The position numbers and the translations under genes were made by a program. Shown piece after piece: positions 11,744 through 19,099 of a DNA stretch of 29,363 nt. Each line of letters starts with the position of its first letter. Position 1 is the first letter of the stretch. Under the pieces are notes generated by a model. The model worked only from the letters and a program-made list of their open reading frames with translations. It was not told where the DNA came from and made no database searches. Source of the stretch: a virus; IMG/VR virus record IMGVR_UViG_3300029267_000085, positions 1 to 29,363 of that record; one strand, written 5' to 3'.

Positions 11744-12089
11744 TCTGCCCTGGCCGCCGCAAGAAACGCATCCGAACTGCCGCAAGCATTGGGCAGTGAA
11801 AATGCGCGCGGTCCGCAACTATCGACGCAACTGCCACGTCGCAACGATGGTCCAGCTGCAGTCGAAGTCGCATGCAGTGCCAGCCGGAGATCTCCAACTC
11901 ACGCTGACGTTTCACCCAAAAACAAACCGCAAGCGCGACATCGATAACCTGATCGCTCAGATGAAAGCCGGCCTCGACGGCGTGGCCGACGCACTGAAAA
12001 TCGATGACTCCAGGTTTCGCAAGGTCGCCGGCACCATCGGCGAACAACTATCACCAGGCAAAGTGGAGGTGGAAATTGAATCCCTTTGA
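11733..12089 (+). CDS. rusA: RusA-type Holliday-junction resolvase
   Basis: The 118-residue protein begins with the conserved IDLPWPPQETHPNCRKHW, corresponding to the P-P-x-x-x-N start of RusA. It carries KRDIDNLIAQMKAGLDGVAD followed by DD (about 69-93), in which aspartates D70, D72 and the later D-D pair form the metal site of this family. It should cut four-way junctions created by the RecT-mediated recombination pathway, resolving branched DNA before packaging. The length matches the family (about 120). The next small gene starts in its last codons. Confidence 0.88.
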   Translation: MKIDLPWPPQETHPNCRKHWAVKMRAVRNYRRNCHVATMVQLQSKSHAVPAGDLQLTLTFHPKTNRKRDIDNLIAQMKAGLDGVADALKIDDSRFRKVAGTIGEQLSPGKVEVEIESL

Positions 12090-12252
12090 ACGCATCAAGC
12101 AGAAAATCAGCTGCATGAATCGCAAGCTCACGCTCCTCCGCGCACAAATGACGTCGAAAGAACTGCAGCACGAAATCGATTTACTCATCCAGGAATGCAA
12201 CTATGTCCGAGCAGAAACCGAAAAAGAAGCAAGTCCACAAGCTGACGCCTAA
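12076..12252 (+). CDS. Small helical protein, TTG start likely
   Basis: GGAGG at 12065-12069 is 6 bases ahead of a TTG at 12076 that opens a 58-residue frame (LNPFERIKQKISCMNRKLTL...). An ATG at 12115 would give a shorter version. The product is an amphipathic coiled-coil-like helix with an acidic tail. It overlaps rusA by 14 bases and the terminase small subunit by 50. The function is unknown. Confidence 0.45.
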   Translation: MNPFERIKQKISCMNRKLTLLRAQMTSKELQHEIDLLIQECNYVRAETEKEASPQADA

Positions 12253-12628
12253 GCAGGAAGGATTCGCCCAGGACTACATCCTGACCGGGTCCGCTTCCGA
12301 GGCGTATCGCCGGAATTACAACGCAGAATCCATGAAAATCGACACGATTCACAGGGCTGCGCATGACCTCATGGTCAACTCCAAGGTCGCTACAAGGATT
12401 CAAGAATTACAGCAAAAGATCGAACGCAAGTACGAAGTAACCGCTGAAAGCATCGCGAAAGAAGCAGACGAAGATCGCGCTCTAGCCAGGGAATTGGGCC
12501 AGCCATCAGCTGCAGTCGCAGCGCTCAACCTCAAGGCCAGACTGTTCGGCCTGGACAAGCAGGTGGTGAGCAATGATCCGGACAATCCGATGCCGACGCT
12601 GATCAACGTGGAGATCGTTCGCAAGTGA
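12203..12628 (+). CDS. terS: Terminase small subunit
   Basis: The 141-residue protein has a basic start, then [20 protein letters not shown] and [10 protein letters not shown], the N-terminal helix-turn-helix of terminase_2-type small subunits. A central helical oligomerisation region (about 50-80) and a C-terminal [14 protein letters not shown] segment follow. It should recognise the packaging site and recruit the large subunit, which follows with a GTGA overlap. The start overlaps the preceding small gene, with a weak ribosome site. Confidence 0.88.
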   Translation: MSEQKPKKKQVHKLTPKQEGFAQDYILTGSASEAYRRNYNAESMKIDTIHRAAHDLMVNSKVATRIQELQQKIERKYEVTAESIAKEADEDRALARELGQPSAAVAALNLKARLFGLDKQVVSNDPDNPMPTLINVEIVRK

Positions 12629-13896
12629 GCGCGCTAAAGATTCAGATCACCGAAGACTTCGCGCCATTCCTGGAGCCCAGGCGTTACAAAATCGCCTACG
12701 GTGGCCGTGGTTCAGGCAAATCCTGGGCAATCGCGCAGCTGCTGATCATGCTGGCGTACAAGCAGAAGACCAGGGTGCTCTGCGCTCGTGAGATCCAACG
12801 CTCGATCGGCGACTCAGTGATCCAGCTGCTATCCGACACCATCGATCGCATGGGCCTGACATCATTCTTCGACGTGCAGAAGACGCAGATCCTGGCGCGC
12901 AATGGGTCCAGGTTCATCTTCGAGGGGCTGCGGGCCAACATCACCAAGATCAAATCGATGGAAGGCATCGATCGGGTCTGGGTCGAGGAAGCCGAGAGCG
13001 TGACGTCAACGTCCTGGGACACGCTGATCCCGACGATCCGCAAAGCCGGGTCCGAGATCTGGGTGAGCTTCAACCCCAGGGACGAGCTCGACGCCACATA
13101 CCAGCGTTTCGTGCTCAATCCGCCGCCAGAATCCTACGTCGTCAAGGTCAACTACTCAGACAATCCCTGGTTTCCGGAAGAGCTGGAGAAGGAACGGCTG
13201 CACCTGCAGTCCCTGGACACCGACCTGTACAAACATATCTGGGAAGGCGAATGCCTGGTCAATCACCAGGGCGCGTACTACGCCAAGCAGATCGAGAATG
13301 CCAGGGCCGACGGCCGCATTGGCCGCATCCCGCTCGAATCGACGCTGCCGGTTCACACGTTCTGGGACCTGGGCATTGCAGATGCCACCGCAATCTGGCT
13401 GGTGCAGCAGGCTGGCCAGGAGCTGCGCGTCGTCGGGTACTACGAAAACCACAACGAAGGGCTGCAGCACTACGTCAACTGGCTGCACGACTTCCGTGAC
13501 CGGCACTCGATCACGTTCGGTGATCATTGGGCGCCGCATGACATCCAGGTGCGCGAGCTCACGACCGGCAAAACCCGAAAGGACCAGGCGCGAGCGATGG
13601 GCATCATCTTCCGCGTGACGCCGAACATCCCGCTGGCCGATGGCATCGAGGCGTCCAGGCGCATCATCCCGCGCTGCTGGTTCGACCAGGAACGCTGCGC
13701 CGATGGTCTGCGCGCGCTGTCGTACTACCGCACCGAGTACGACGAGGAAAAGCGCGTGTTCAAAGACCGGCCGCTGCATGACTGGAGCTCGCATGGCGCT
13801 GACGCATTCCGCTATTTCGCCGTTGCCTGGCGTGACAAGCGAGACGAAAGCCTCAAGAAACCGCTACGCATGCAGCAAGATTGGGCAGTGTTCTAG
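12625..13896 (+). CDS. terL: Terminase large subunit (PBSX/terminase_3 type)
   Basis: The 423-residue packaging motor begins with GTG overlapping the TerS stop. It has Walker A GGRGSGKS (26-33), Walker B-like VWVEEAE with the catalytic Glu at 121 or 122, a coupling-type VSFNPRDE (147-154), and the RNase-H-like nuclease start FWDLGIAD (D248, D253) with a later HGADAFRYF. It should translocate DNA into the prohead and cut the concatemer. The length is normal for the family. All six AGG arginine codons follow an NCC codon, part of a genome-scale CCWGG bias. Confidence 0.95.
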   Translation: MSALKIQITEDFAPFLEPRRYKIAYGGRGSGKSWAIAQLLIMLAYKQKTRVLCAREIQRSIGDSVIQLLSDTIDRMGLTSFFDVQKTQILARNGSRFIFEGLRANITKIKSMEGIDRVWVEEAESVTSTSWDTLIPTIRKAGSEIWVSFNPRDELDATYQRFVLNPPPESYVVKVNYSDNPWFPEELEKERLHLQSLDTDLYKHIWEGECLVNHQGAYYAKQIENARADGRIGRIPLESTLPVHTFWDLGIADATAIWLVQQAGQELRVVGYYENHNEGLQHYVNWLHDFRDRHSITFGDHWAPHDIQVRELTTGKTRKDQARAMGIIFRVTPNIPLADGIEASRRIIPRCWFDQERCADGLRALSYYRTEYDEEKRVFKDRPLHDWSSHGADAFRYFAVAWRDKRDESLKKPLRMQQDWAVF

Positions 13897-14363
13897 TGGC
13901 CTGGCTGAAACGCAAGCCACCAGAATCCCTGCTGGATCATTGGGACCTGGTGCCGATCGACTGGTTTATCGTGTTCGTGCATGGCGACATGCCCTGGCGT
14001 TTGGCCAAGCTACTCAAGCCTGGCTACCGTCATTGCTACGCGCTGCGTTGGGATGGCTTCAACTGGATTGGCTTCTATCCGCACCTGGGTTACACCGAGA
14101 TCGAGATCTTGCCGCATCAAACGCTAAATGTTTTTGATGTTGTCGCCGGGGAATATAGTGCTATTATCCACGCCAATGCCTGGCAGAAGGTGGGGAAAAT
14201 ACGCCAGCCCTGGCCGACTTTCTTCACCTGCGTCGAGCAGATAAAAGCGTTGCTGGGGATCAAGGCGTCGTTCGTCTTCACGCCCTGGCAACTGTTCAAA
14301 CGCCTAAGAGGAAAGCATCATGGGTGGAGTATTCTCAAAGCCGAAGCCGCCGCAAAAGTCTGA
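13896..14363 (+). CDS. Possible permuted papain-fold (NlpC/P60-like) protein between terminase and portal
   Basis: The GTG at 13896 shares a base with the terminase stop (TAGTG) and gives 155 residues. PGYRHCYALRWDGFNWI puts His46 at the start of a strand, and FFTCVEQIKALLG puts Cys112 at the start of a helix, followed by VFTPWQLFKRL. His before Cys is the order of circularly permuted NlpC/P60 and LRAT/YiiX-like enzymes, and the spacing fits. If active it would cleave an amide or ester in peptidoglycan or lipid. No endolysin is otherwise visible in the window. The catalytic assignment is inference. Confidence 0.55.
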   Translation: MAWLKRKPPESLLDHWDLVPIDWFIVFVHGDMPWRLAKLLKPGYRHCYALRWDGFNWIGFYPHLGYTEIEILPHQTLNVFDVVAGEYSAIIHANAWQKVGKIRQPWPTFFTCVEQIKALLGIKASFVFTPWQLFKRLRGKHHGWSILKAEAAAKV

Positions 14364-14520
14364 GGCTCAGGTCCGCGCCGAAGAAGCACAGGTTCAAGAA
14401 TTGGACCGTCTGACCAAGAAAGAAGACGCAATGAAAGCCGCAGCATCACGCAAGCGTCGTGGTCGCGCGTCATTGATCTCTGGCGAAGAAACTGGTGTAC
14501 GTTCTGGCACCTTGGGCTAA
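14320..14520 (+). CDS. Small basic phage protein directly ahead of the portal
   Basis: The 66-residue protein begins MGGVFSKPKPP, continues with a Glu/Gln/Lys helix (about 12-45) and ends in RRGRASLISGEETG and SGTLG. This shape is common just upstream of podovirus portals and is usually called a virion-associated or hypothetical protein. The ribosome site AGAGGAA lies inside the preceding gene, which it overlaps by 44 bases. Confidence 0.7.
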   Translation: MGGVFSKPKPPQKSEAQVRAEEAQVQELDRLTKKEDAMKAAASRKRRGRASLISGEETGVRSGTLG

Positions 14521-14523
14521 ACC

Positions 14524-16080
14524 ATGAAGTACAAAATCCCGGACGAGCTGGGTAACGTTGATGAGCTGATTCGCCGGTTCGACGTTGCGAAGCAAAAGAA
14601 AGATCCCTGGATCACGCACCTCCGGGAATGTTACGAGTATGCCCTGCCGCAGCGTGAGATCTTCAACCTGTATTCACCAGGTCAGAAGAAGAACATCGAC
14701 ATCTTCGATTCGACTGCGGTTATCGGTGCTCAGAAGTTTGCCAGCCGACTGCAGGCAACCCTGGTTCCGCCCTGGCGCAACTTCTCGATCCTGACACCAG
14801 GCTCTGAGATCCCTGAGAAAGAGCGCGACGGCATCCAGAAAGAGCTCGATAAGGTCAACGACGTCCTGTTCGACCACATTAACCACTCGAATTTCGCGAC
14901 CCAGGCGCACGAAGCGTTCCTGGATCTGTCGGTTTCGACTGGTGTGCTGACGCTGGAAGAATCAGACAGCGACGAATCGCTGCTCGACTTCAATGCAGCG
15001 CCGCTGGCCGAGGTATATCCAGAAGAAGGTCCGCGCGGCACGATCGAAACCGTCTGGCGTGAGCATTCAGTGCCGGCGCGTCACGTCGATCGTCTCTGGC
15101 CAGGCTCTGAAATGTCAGCGATGACGAAGAAGAAAGCGGTCGAGAGCCCCGATTCCAAGATCACGCTGCTCGAAGGCACCGTTTATGCGCCGAAGTCTGG
15201 CGTGTATTACCAGTGCGTCATTGAGCGCGACGCAAAACACGTCGTTTTCACCCAGACTTACGAGGTTTCGCCCTGGATTGTCTTCCGTGAAATGGTTGTG
15301 CCAGGCGAAGTGCTCGGTCGCGGCCGCATCATGCAGGTGCTGCCGGACATCAAGACCTGCAACAAGGTCGTCGAGTTCGTATTGCGCAACGCTGCCCTGG
15401 CTATCGGTGGCGTGTACACCGCCCAGGACGATGGCGTGATCAACCCATACACCTTGCAGATCGCACCTGGCGTCGTGATCCCGGTCGGGTCCAACGACAG
15501 CAGCAATCCGACGCTGCGCGCCCTGGATCGTGCTGGTGATTTCAACGTGAGCGAGCTGATCCTGACTGATCTGCGCGATCGCATCAACAAAGTGCTGTTC
15601 TCTGAGCCGTTCGGTGACATGAGCCAGCCGGTCAAGAGCGCGACTGAAATGTCGCTGCGTGGCCAAGAGCTGGTGATGGACGCCGGTTCAGCGTTTGCTC
15701 GACTGCAGACTGAGTTCATCGAGAAAGTGGTCAAGCGCTCGATCGATATTCTCAAGCGCAACGGCAAGGTGCCGGACATCCGCGTCGATGGCAAGGAAGT
15801 CACGATCAAGCACACCTCACCGTTGGCGCGCGCTCAAGATCAATCAGATCTCCTGGCGGTACAGCAGTTCATTCAGATGGGCGCTGCGTTTGGTCCGGAA
15901 ATGTTTGGCCTGGGCGCCAAGGTCGAGGACATGGTCGCCTACATTGGCAAAAAGCTGGGCATCAAGTCCGAGCTTTTGCGTACTCAAGACGAGCGCAAGC
16001 AACTCCAAGAGCAGGCAGCACAGGCTGCAGCAGCTCAACAGCAACAAGTGCAAATGGCGCAGCAACAACAGGAACAGTAA
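14524..16080 (+). CDS. Portal (head-to-tail connector), T7 gp8-like
   Basis: The 518-residue protein has the typical opening (ELIRRFDVAKQKKDPWITHLRECYEYALP, shown here only to mark residues 14-42). It then has FDSTAVIGAQKFASRL (about 62-77), a LVPPWRNFSIL motif, and an extended alpha/beta body. A long helix near SEPFGDMSQPVKSATEMSLR (about 358-377) and a Gln/Ala-rich coiled tail complete it. This matches the podovirus head-to-tail connecting protein family. It forms the dodecameric DNA gateway and binds the terminase during packaging and the tail tubular protein afterwards. The Gln-rich end is low complexity. Confidence 0.93.
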   Translation: MKYKIPDELGNVDELIRRFDVAKQKKDPWITHLRECYEYALPQREIFNLYSPGQKKNIDIFDSTAVIGAQKFASRLQATLVPPWRNFSILTPGSEIPEKERDGIQKELDKVNDVLFDHINHSNFATQAHEAFLDLSVSTGVLTLEESDSDESLLDFNAAPLAEVYPEEGPRGTIETVWREHSVPARHVDRLWPGSEMSAMTKKKAVESPDSKITLLEGTVYAPKSGVYYQCVIERDAKHVVFTQTYEVSPWIVFREMVVPGEVLGRGRIMQVLPDIKTCNKVVEFVLRNAALAIGGVYTAQDDGVINPYTLQIAPGVVIPVGSNDSSNPTLRALDRAGDFNVSELILTDLRDRINKVLFSEPFGDMSQPVKSATEMSLRGQELVMDAGSAFARLQTEFIEKVVKRSIDILKRNGKVPDIRVDGKEVTIKHTSPLARAQDQSDLLAVQQFIQMGAAFGPEMFGLGAKVEDMVAYIGKKLGIKSELLRTQDERKQLQEQAAQAAAAQQQQVQMAQQQQEQ

Positions 16081-16356
16081 ATGGCAGACGGTTGGAATGG
16101 TCTGGACCTTGAAGGCGAACACCTCAAGACACTCCAGGCCGAAAACGAAGCCAAGGCCCGCGAAATAGCAAGCCGATTTCACGAATGCTTCCGAAGCGAG
16201 GCGGGACAGTACGTTCTGCAGCGGTTGCGGGAAGTGACCCTGGACAAGCCGGTCCTTAACGGCAATTCAACCCAATTCAGCGCTGGCATCCGGGAAGGAC
16301 AGAACAACATCGTCCGTCAGATCCTGGAACAAATTGCCATGGCTGAAAAAATCTAA
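16081..16356 (+). CDS. Small virion-region protein, Bbp19-like
   Basis: The 91-residue protein starts directly after the portal stop. It contains FHECFRSEAGQYVLQRLRE and AGIREGQNNIVRQILEQI. I recognise this pattern (F-x-x-x-F-x-x-x-x-G-x-x-V-L then R-E-G-x-x-x-I-V) from a family typified by Bbp19 of a Bordetella phage. Its role in head assembly is unknown. Confidence 0.65.
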   Translation: MADGWNGLDLEGEHLKTLQAENEAKAREIASRFHECFRSEAGQYVLQRLREVTLDKPVLNGNSTQFSAGIREGQNNIVRQILEQIAMAEKI

Positions 16357-16367
16357 GAGAGGATGAC

Positions 16368-17120
16368 ATGAGCGAAGCAGCAGAGAGCTTGATTGACGAC
16401 ACCCCAACATCAGAAGTTTCTGATACTGGCGAATCGGTAACAAATGAATCCGAAGCACCAGCTGGGCCGTCCTGGTTCCTGGCAGAAAACATGCCTGGCG
16501 ATGGCGACCGTCCGGAATGGTTCAAGGATAAATACAAGTCGGTGGCTGACCAAGCCAAGGCCTACGCAGATCTCGAAAAGCGGTTTGGTGGTTTCACTGG
16601 CGCACCGGAAAGCTACGAGTTGACCCTGCCCGAAGGCGTCGAAGGCCAGTTCGACATGGAAGATCCGCGCCTGGCAGCGTTCCAGGAAGCAGCACGCGAA
16701 TCGAATATGTCCCAGGAAACATTCACCAAGTTCCTGCACCAGTACATTGAAGGCGAAGTCGCGGGCGAAACGATCAATGTCGAAGCTGAGCTCAAGGCGC
16801 TCGGCCCGAATGCTCAGTCACGCCTGGCCAGCCTCCGCGATTGGGGCAAAGCAAACCTGGATGATGCACAGTTCCAGGCAATGCGCGTCCTGGCGAGCAC
16901 TGCCGAAGGCGTCGGCGTACTCGAAGCGATGATTTCCAAGACCCGCGAGGCCAAAATGCCGACCGGCAATGAGGTCGTGAAGACCGGACCGAGCGAACAA
17001 GAGCTGCAAGAAATGGTTGCGGACCCGCGTTATCAGTCTTCGGCGGCATACCGGAAAGAAGTCGAGCGCAAATTTGAGGAATTTTATGGCAAACAACCGT
17101 ACCAAAATGTGGTTCAATAG
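16368..17120 (+). CDS. Scaffolding / capsid assembly protein
   Basis: The 250-residue acidic protein has a disordered Ser/Thr/Glu N-terminus, then PESYELTLPEGVEGQFDMED (about 83-102). A helical middle with MSQETFTKFLHQYIEGEVAG and a basic C-terminal helix (AAYRKEVERKFEEFYGK) follow. The domain order matches T7 gp9-like scaffolds, which line the prohead and bind the capsid protein through the basic end. It stands between portal and capsid as usual. A terminator follows 66 bases later. Confidence 0.85.
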   Translation: MSEAAESLIDDTPTSEVSDTGESVTNESEAPAGPSWFLAENMPGDGDRPEWFKDKYKSVADQAKAYADLEKRFGGFTGAPESYELTLPEGVEGQFDMEDPRLAAFQEAARESNMSQETFTKFLHQYIEGEVAGETINVEAELKALGPNAQSRLASLRDWGKANLDDAQFQAMRVLASTAEGVGVLEAMISKTREAKMPTGNEVVKTGPSEQELQEMVADPRYQSSAAYRKEVERKFEEFYGKQPYQNVVQ

Positions 17121-17186
17121 CGCTGATCACATCCATGGTGGTCCTATACCGGTCTAATTGGTCTCCTCCAGCAGCCGGTCTTCGCT

Positions 17187-17211
17187 CCCCCGCTTCGGCG
17201 GGGGTTTTTTT
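17187..17211 (+). terminator. Strong intrinsic terminator after the scaffold gene
   Basis: A perfect 7-bp stem CCCCCGC/GCGGGGG closes a TTCG tetraloop (17194-17197) and is followed by seven T residues. It separates the packaging/scaffold transcript from the capsid unit. Confidence 0.9.
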
Positions 17212-17216
17212 ATTCC

Positions 17217-17230
17217 GTTGAACAAACGTT
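17217..17230. repeat. Half copy of the replication-gene palindrome at the capsid promoter
   Basis: These 14 bases, GTTGAACAAACGTT, are identical to 10770-10783. The second arm diverges because it becomes the TTGACA box of the capsid promoter. Confidence 0.5.
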
Positions 17231-17256
17231 GACAGAGCGTTGCCTGGTGGTAATAT
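17229..17256 (+). promoter_or_regulatory. Capsid-gene promoter with extended -10
   Basis: TTGACA (17229-17234), a 16-base spacer and TAATAT (17251-17256), preceded by TG one base upstream, form a strong sigma-70-type promoter with extended -10. It lies directly behind the terminator and leaves an untranslated leader of about 115 bases. Confidence 0.75.
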
Positions 17257-17263
17257 CCAGGCA
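17241..17263. promoter_or_regulatory. Symmetric operator-like repeat around the capsid -10 box
   Basis: TGCCTGG (17241-17247) and its exact reverse complement CCAGGCA (17257-17263) flank the nine bases that contain the extended -10. A dimeric regulator binding here would block or remodel the promoter. Confidence 0.5.
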
Positions 17264-17377
17264 ATCCAGCCTCCTGGACACCTTCCGCATGGAAGCCCAA
17301 TACAAGGCGGGGAAGTCGGCCCGAAAGTCGGATACCCGAAAAGAACCTTAATTGGAACCTTAACTAGGAGGACTGAT

Positions 17378-18205
17378 ATGTCCATTTCACTTTCTGCAGC
17401 TGCGCAGCAGCTATTTGATTCGGAAGTGAAGCACGCCTTCCAGACTGCTGGCTCGCTTCGCAACACCGTAACTATCCGCAATGGCGTCAATGCTGACGTT
17501 TATAAGTTCCGTAAGATGGGTAAGGGCCTTGCAAACCAGAAGGCATCCCAGGCTGACGTAACTCCGATGAACGTCGCTCACTCGCTGATCTCTTGCACGC
17601 TCCAAAACTGGAACGCGCCGGAATACAGCGACATTTTCGACCAGGCAGAAGTCAACTTCGACGAGCGTCGTGAGCTGGCTACCACCATCGCAGGCGCCCT
17701 GGGCCGTCGTCTTGATCAGCTGATCATCGACGCACTGGCAGCAGAAGCCTCTCCGGCTGGTACCATTGCACACGGCTCTGCAGGTCTGACCCTGACCAAG
17801 CTGATCCAGGCTTCAAAGTACCTGAACGACAAGGGCGTACCGTCCACTGGTCGTCACTTTGCAGTATCTGCAGCCGGTCTCGAAGATCTGCTCGGCGACA
17901 CCACCATCACTAGCGTTGATTACAACAACATCAAGGCTCTGATGATGGGTGACATCGATACCTTCATGGGCTTCAAGTTCCATGTTGTTGAAACTCGCAG
18001 CGAAGGTGGCTTGCCGCTGGTATCTACCACTCGCGAAGGTTTCGCATGGCACGAAACTGCTGTTGGCCTGGCCATCGGCATGGACGTGAAGACCGAAGTC
18101 AACTACGTTCCGCAGAAGACTTCTTGGCTCTGCAACGGCATGATGAAGGCTGGCGCTGTTTCCCGTGATGGTGACGGCATCGTTTCCGTTTCCTGGTCTG
18201 AATAA
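17378..18205 (+). CDS. Major capsid protein
   Basis: The ATG at 17378 follows AGGAGG (17366-17371) by 6 bases; a longer open frame crosses the promoter and is rejected. The 275-residue protein has a helical N-terminus, an early strand-rich arm (RNTVTIRNGVNADVYKFRKM), and a spine-helix region around FDERRELATTIAGALGRRLD. The later domain contains HFAVSAAGLEDLLGDTT and GDIDTFMGFKFHVVE, a layout consistent with an HK97-fold podovirus coat of the phage_capsid type. Its own promoter and flanking terminators fit the need for high copy number. Confidence 0.88.
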   Translation: MSISLSAAAQQLFDSEVKHAFQTAGSLRNTVTIRNGVNADVYKFRKMGKGLANQKASQADVTPMNVAHSLISCTLQNWNAPEYSDIFDQAEVNFDERRELATTIAGALGRRLDQLIIDALAAEASPAGTIAHGSAGLTLTKLIQASKYLNDKGVPSTGRHFAVSAAGLEDLLGDTTITSVDYNNIKALMMGDIDTFMGFKFHVVETRSEGGLPLVSTTREGFAWHETAVGLAIGMDVKTEVNYVPQKTSWLCNGMMKAGAVSRDGDGIVSVSWSE

Positions 18206-18216
18206 GGGGAATAATC

Positions 18217-18468
18217 ATGGCATTTACTGCAGATAACTTCGTGCGTCTTAGCGGCGCAAACACCAATGGCGGCGTTGTATGGACGTACTCCGAAGCTGAA
18301 ACCCTGGCAAATATGCGTGCAGCAAATTATTTCGATAATGCTGTAGCTACCTACGGTTTGGCTGATGGTGATGTCATCATGCTGATTGGCTCTGACGGCT
18401 TCGGCTTCACTCAGATGTCAGTCACTGCTGGCGCTGCGACTGTTGGCGAAAGCGTAAGCTCGGCCTGA
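18217..18468 (+). CDS. Small beta-rich capsid-linked protein (decoration-type)
   Basis: The 83-residue protein has the sequence pattern MAFTADNFVRLSGANTNGGV, a WTYSEAETLANMRAANYFDN segment and a strand-rich rest. Proteins of this pattern occur directly behind capsid genes in podoviruses and are usually structural, possibly decoration or head-fibre base proteins. It shares the capsid transcript and ends just before a terminator. Confidence 0.75.
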   Translation: MAFTADNFVRLSGANTNGGVVWTYSEAETLANMRAANYFDNAVATYGLADGDVIMLIGSDGFGFTQMSVTAGAATVGESVSSA

Positions 18469-18498
18469 TAGGCTAGGCCAAATGAGCTAACCTGGGTT

Positions 18499-18530
18499 GG
18501 GGCAGCGGTCTTCGGGCTGCTGCCCCTTTT
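18499..18530 (+). terminator. Intrinsic terminator after the capsid unit
   Basis: An 8-bp stem GGGGCAGC/GCTGCCCC extends by four further pairs (two of them G-U wobbles) to a TTCG tetraloop (18511-18514), followed by TTTT. It closes the capsid and decoration transcript. Confidence 0.85.
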
Positions 18531-18546
18531 ACTTTGAGGAATTCGG

Positions 18547-19098
18547 ATGGCTACTGATATTTCAATGTGCTCGAATGCGCTGCTGTTGATCGGCCATTCG
18601 ACGATCTCTAGTTTTACTGACCCTGGTGCAGGGCCGGAAGTAGCGTCAAATCTGTACGAAACGACCTACGAAAACATGCTGACTATGCACCGCTGGCGCT
18701 TTGCGACCGGTAAGGCAAGCCTATCTCGCCTGACCGCGACCCCGCTCAACGAATGGGACTACGCATTCACGCTGCCGGCAAATTACCTGATGACGATCCG
18801 CGTTTATCCGGATGCCGATTACGAGCTGTACGAAAACAAGCTCTACTCGAATCAGCAAGAAGTCGATATTGACTACATTTTCAAGCCTGATGAATCACGT
18901 CTCCCGGCGTATTTCGTCAAGCTGATGGAGTTTCACCTGGCGTCGCAGTTTGCGATCCCGGTCACTGACAATACTGCGAAGGCCGAAGCCTACCGCGTCA
19001 TGTACGAAAACCAGCTGCGCAAGGCAAAATTCATCGATTCGCAGTCTCGTCCGAGCGATGCAATCGTAGATTCACCGTTCCTGGAAGCGAGGGCATAA
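18547..19098 (+). CDS. Tail tubular protein A-like (gatekeeper/adaptor)
   Basis: The 183-residue protein starts ATDISMCSNALLLIGHSTIS, with NLYETTYENMLTMHRWRFA (about 36-54), LNEWDYAFTLPANYL and FVKLMEFHLASQFA. These are the hallmarks of the T7 gp11-like family that forms the ring below the portal. The helical bundle is the expected fold. A GAGGA site lies 10 bases ahead of the start. It begins the tail transcript after the terminator; no separate promoter is clear, so read-through or an unseen promoter must drive it. Confidence 0.85.
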   Translation: MATDISMCSNALLLIGHSTISSFTDPGAGPEVASNLYETTYENMLTMHRWRFATGKASLSRLTATPLNEWDYAFTLPANYLMTIRVYPDADYELYENKLYSNQQEVDIDYIFKPDESRLPAYFVKLMEFHLASQFAIPVTDNTAKAEAYRVMYENQLRKAKFIDSQSRPSDAIVDSPFLEARA

Positions 19099-19099
19099 C

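Noticed and set aside
10933-11844. 303-residue open frame on the minus strand opposite the replication genes
   Set aside because: It is antisense to three well-supported overlapping genes, rich in Ser, Arg and Cys as expected for a shadow frame, and has no ribosome site or family resemblance.
17240-17377. Upstream extension of the capsid open frame
   Set aside because: It would begin inside the promoter and operator and has no ribosome site. AGGAGG before 17378 settles the start.
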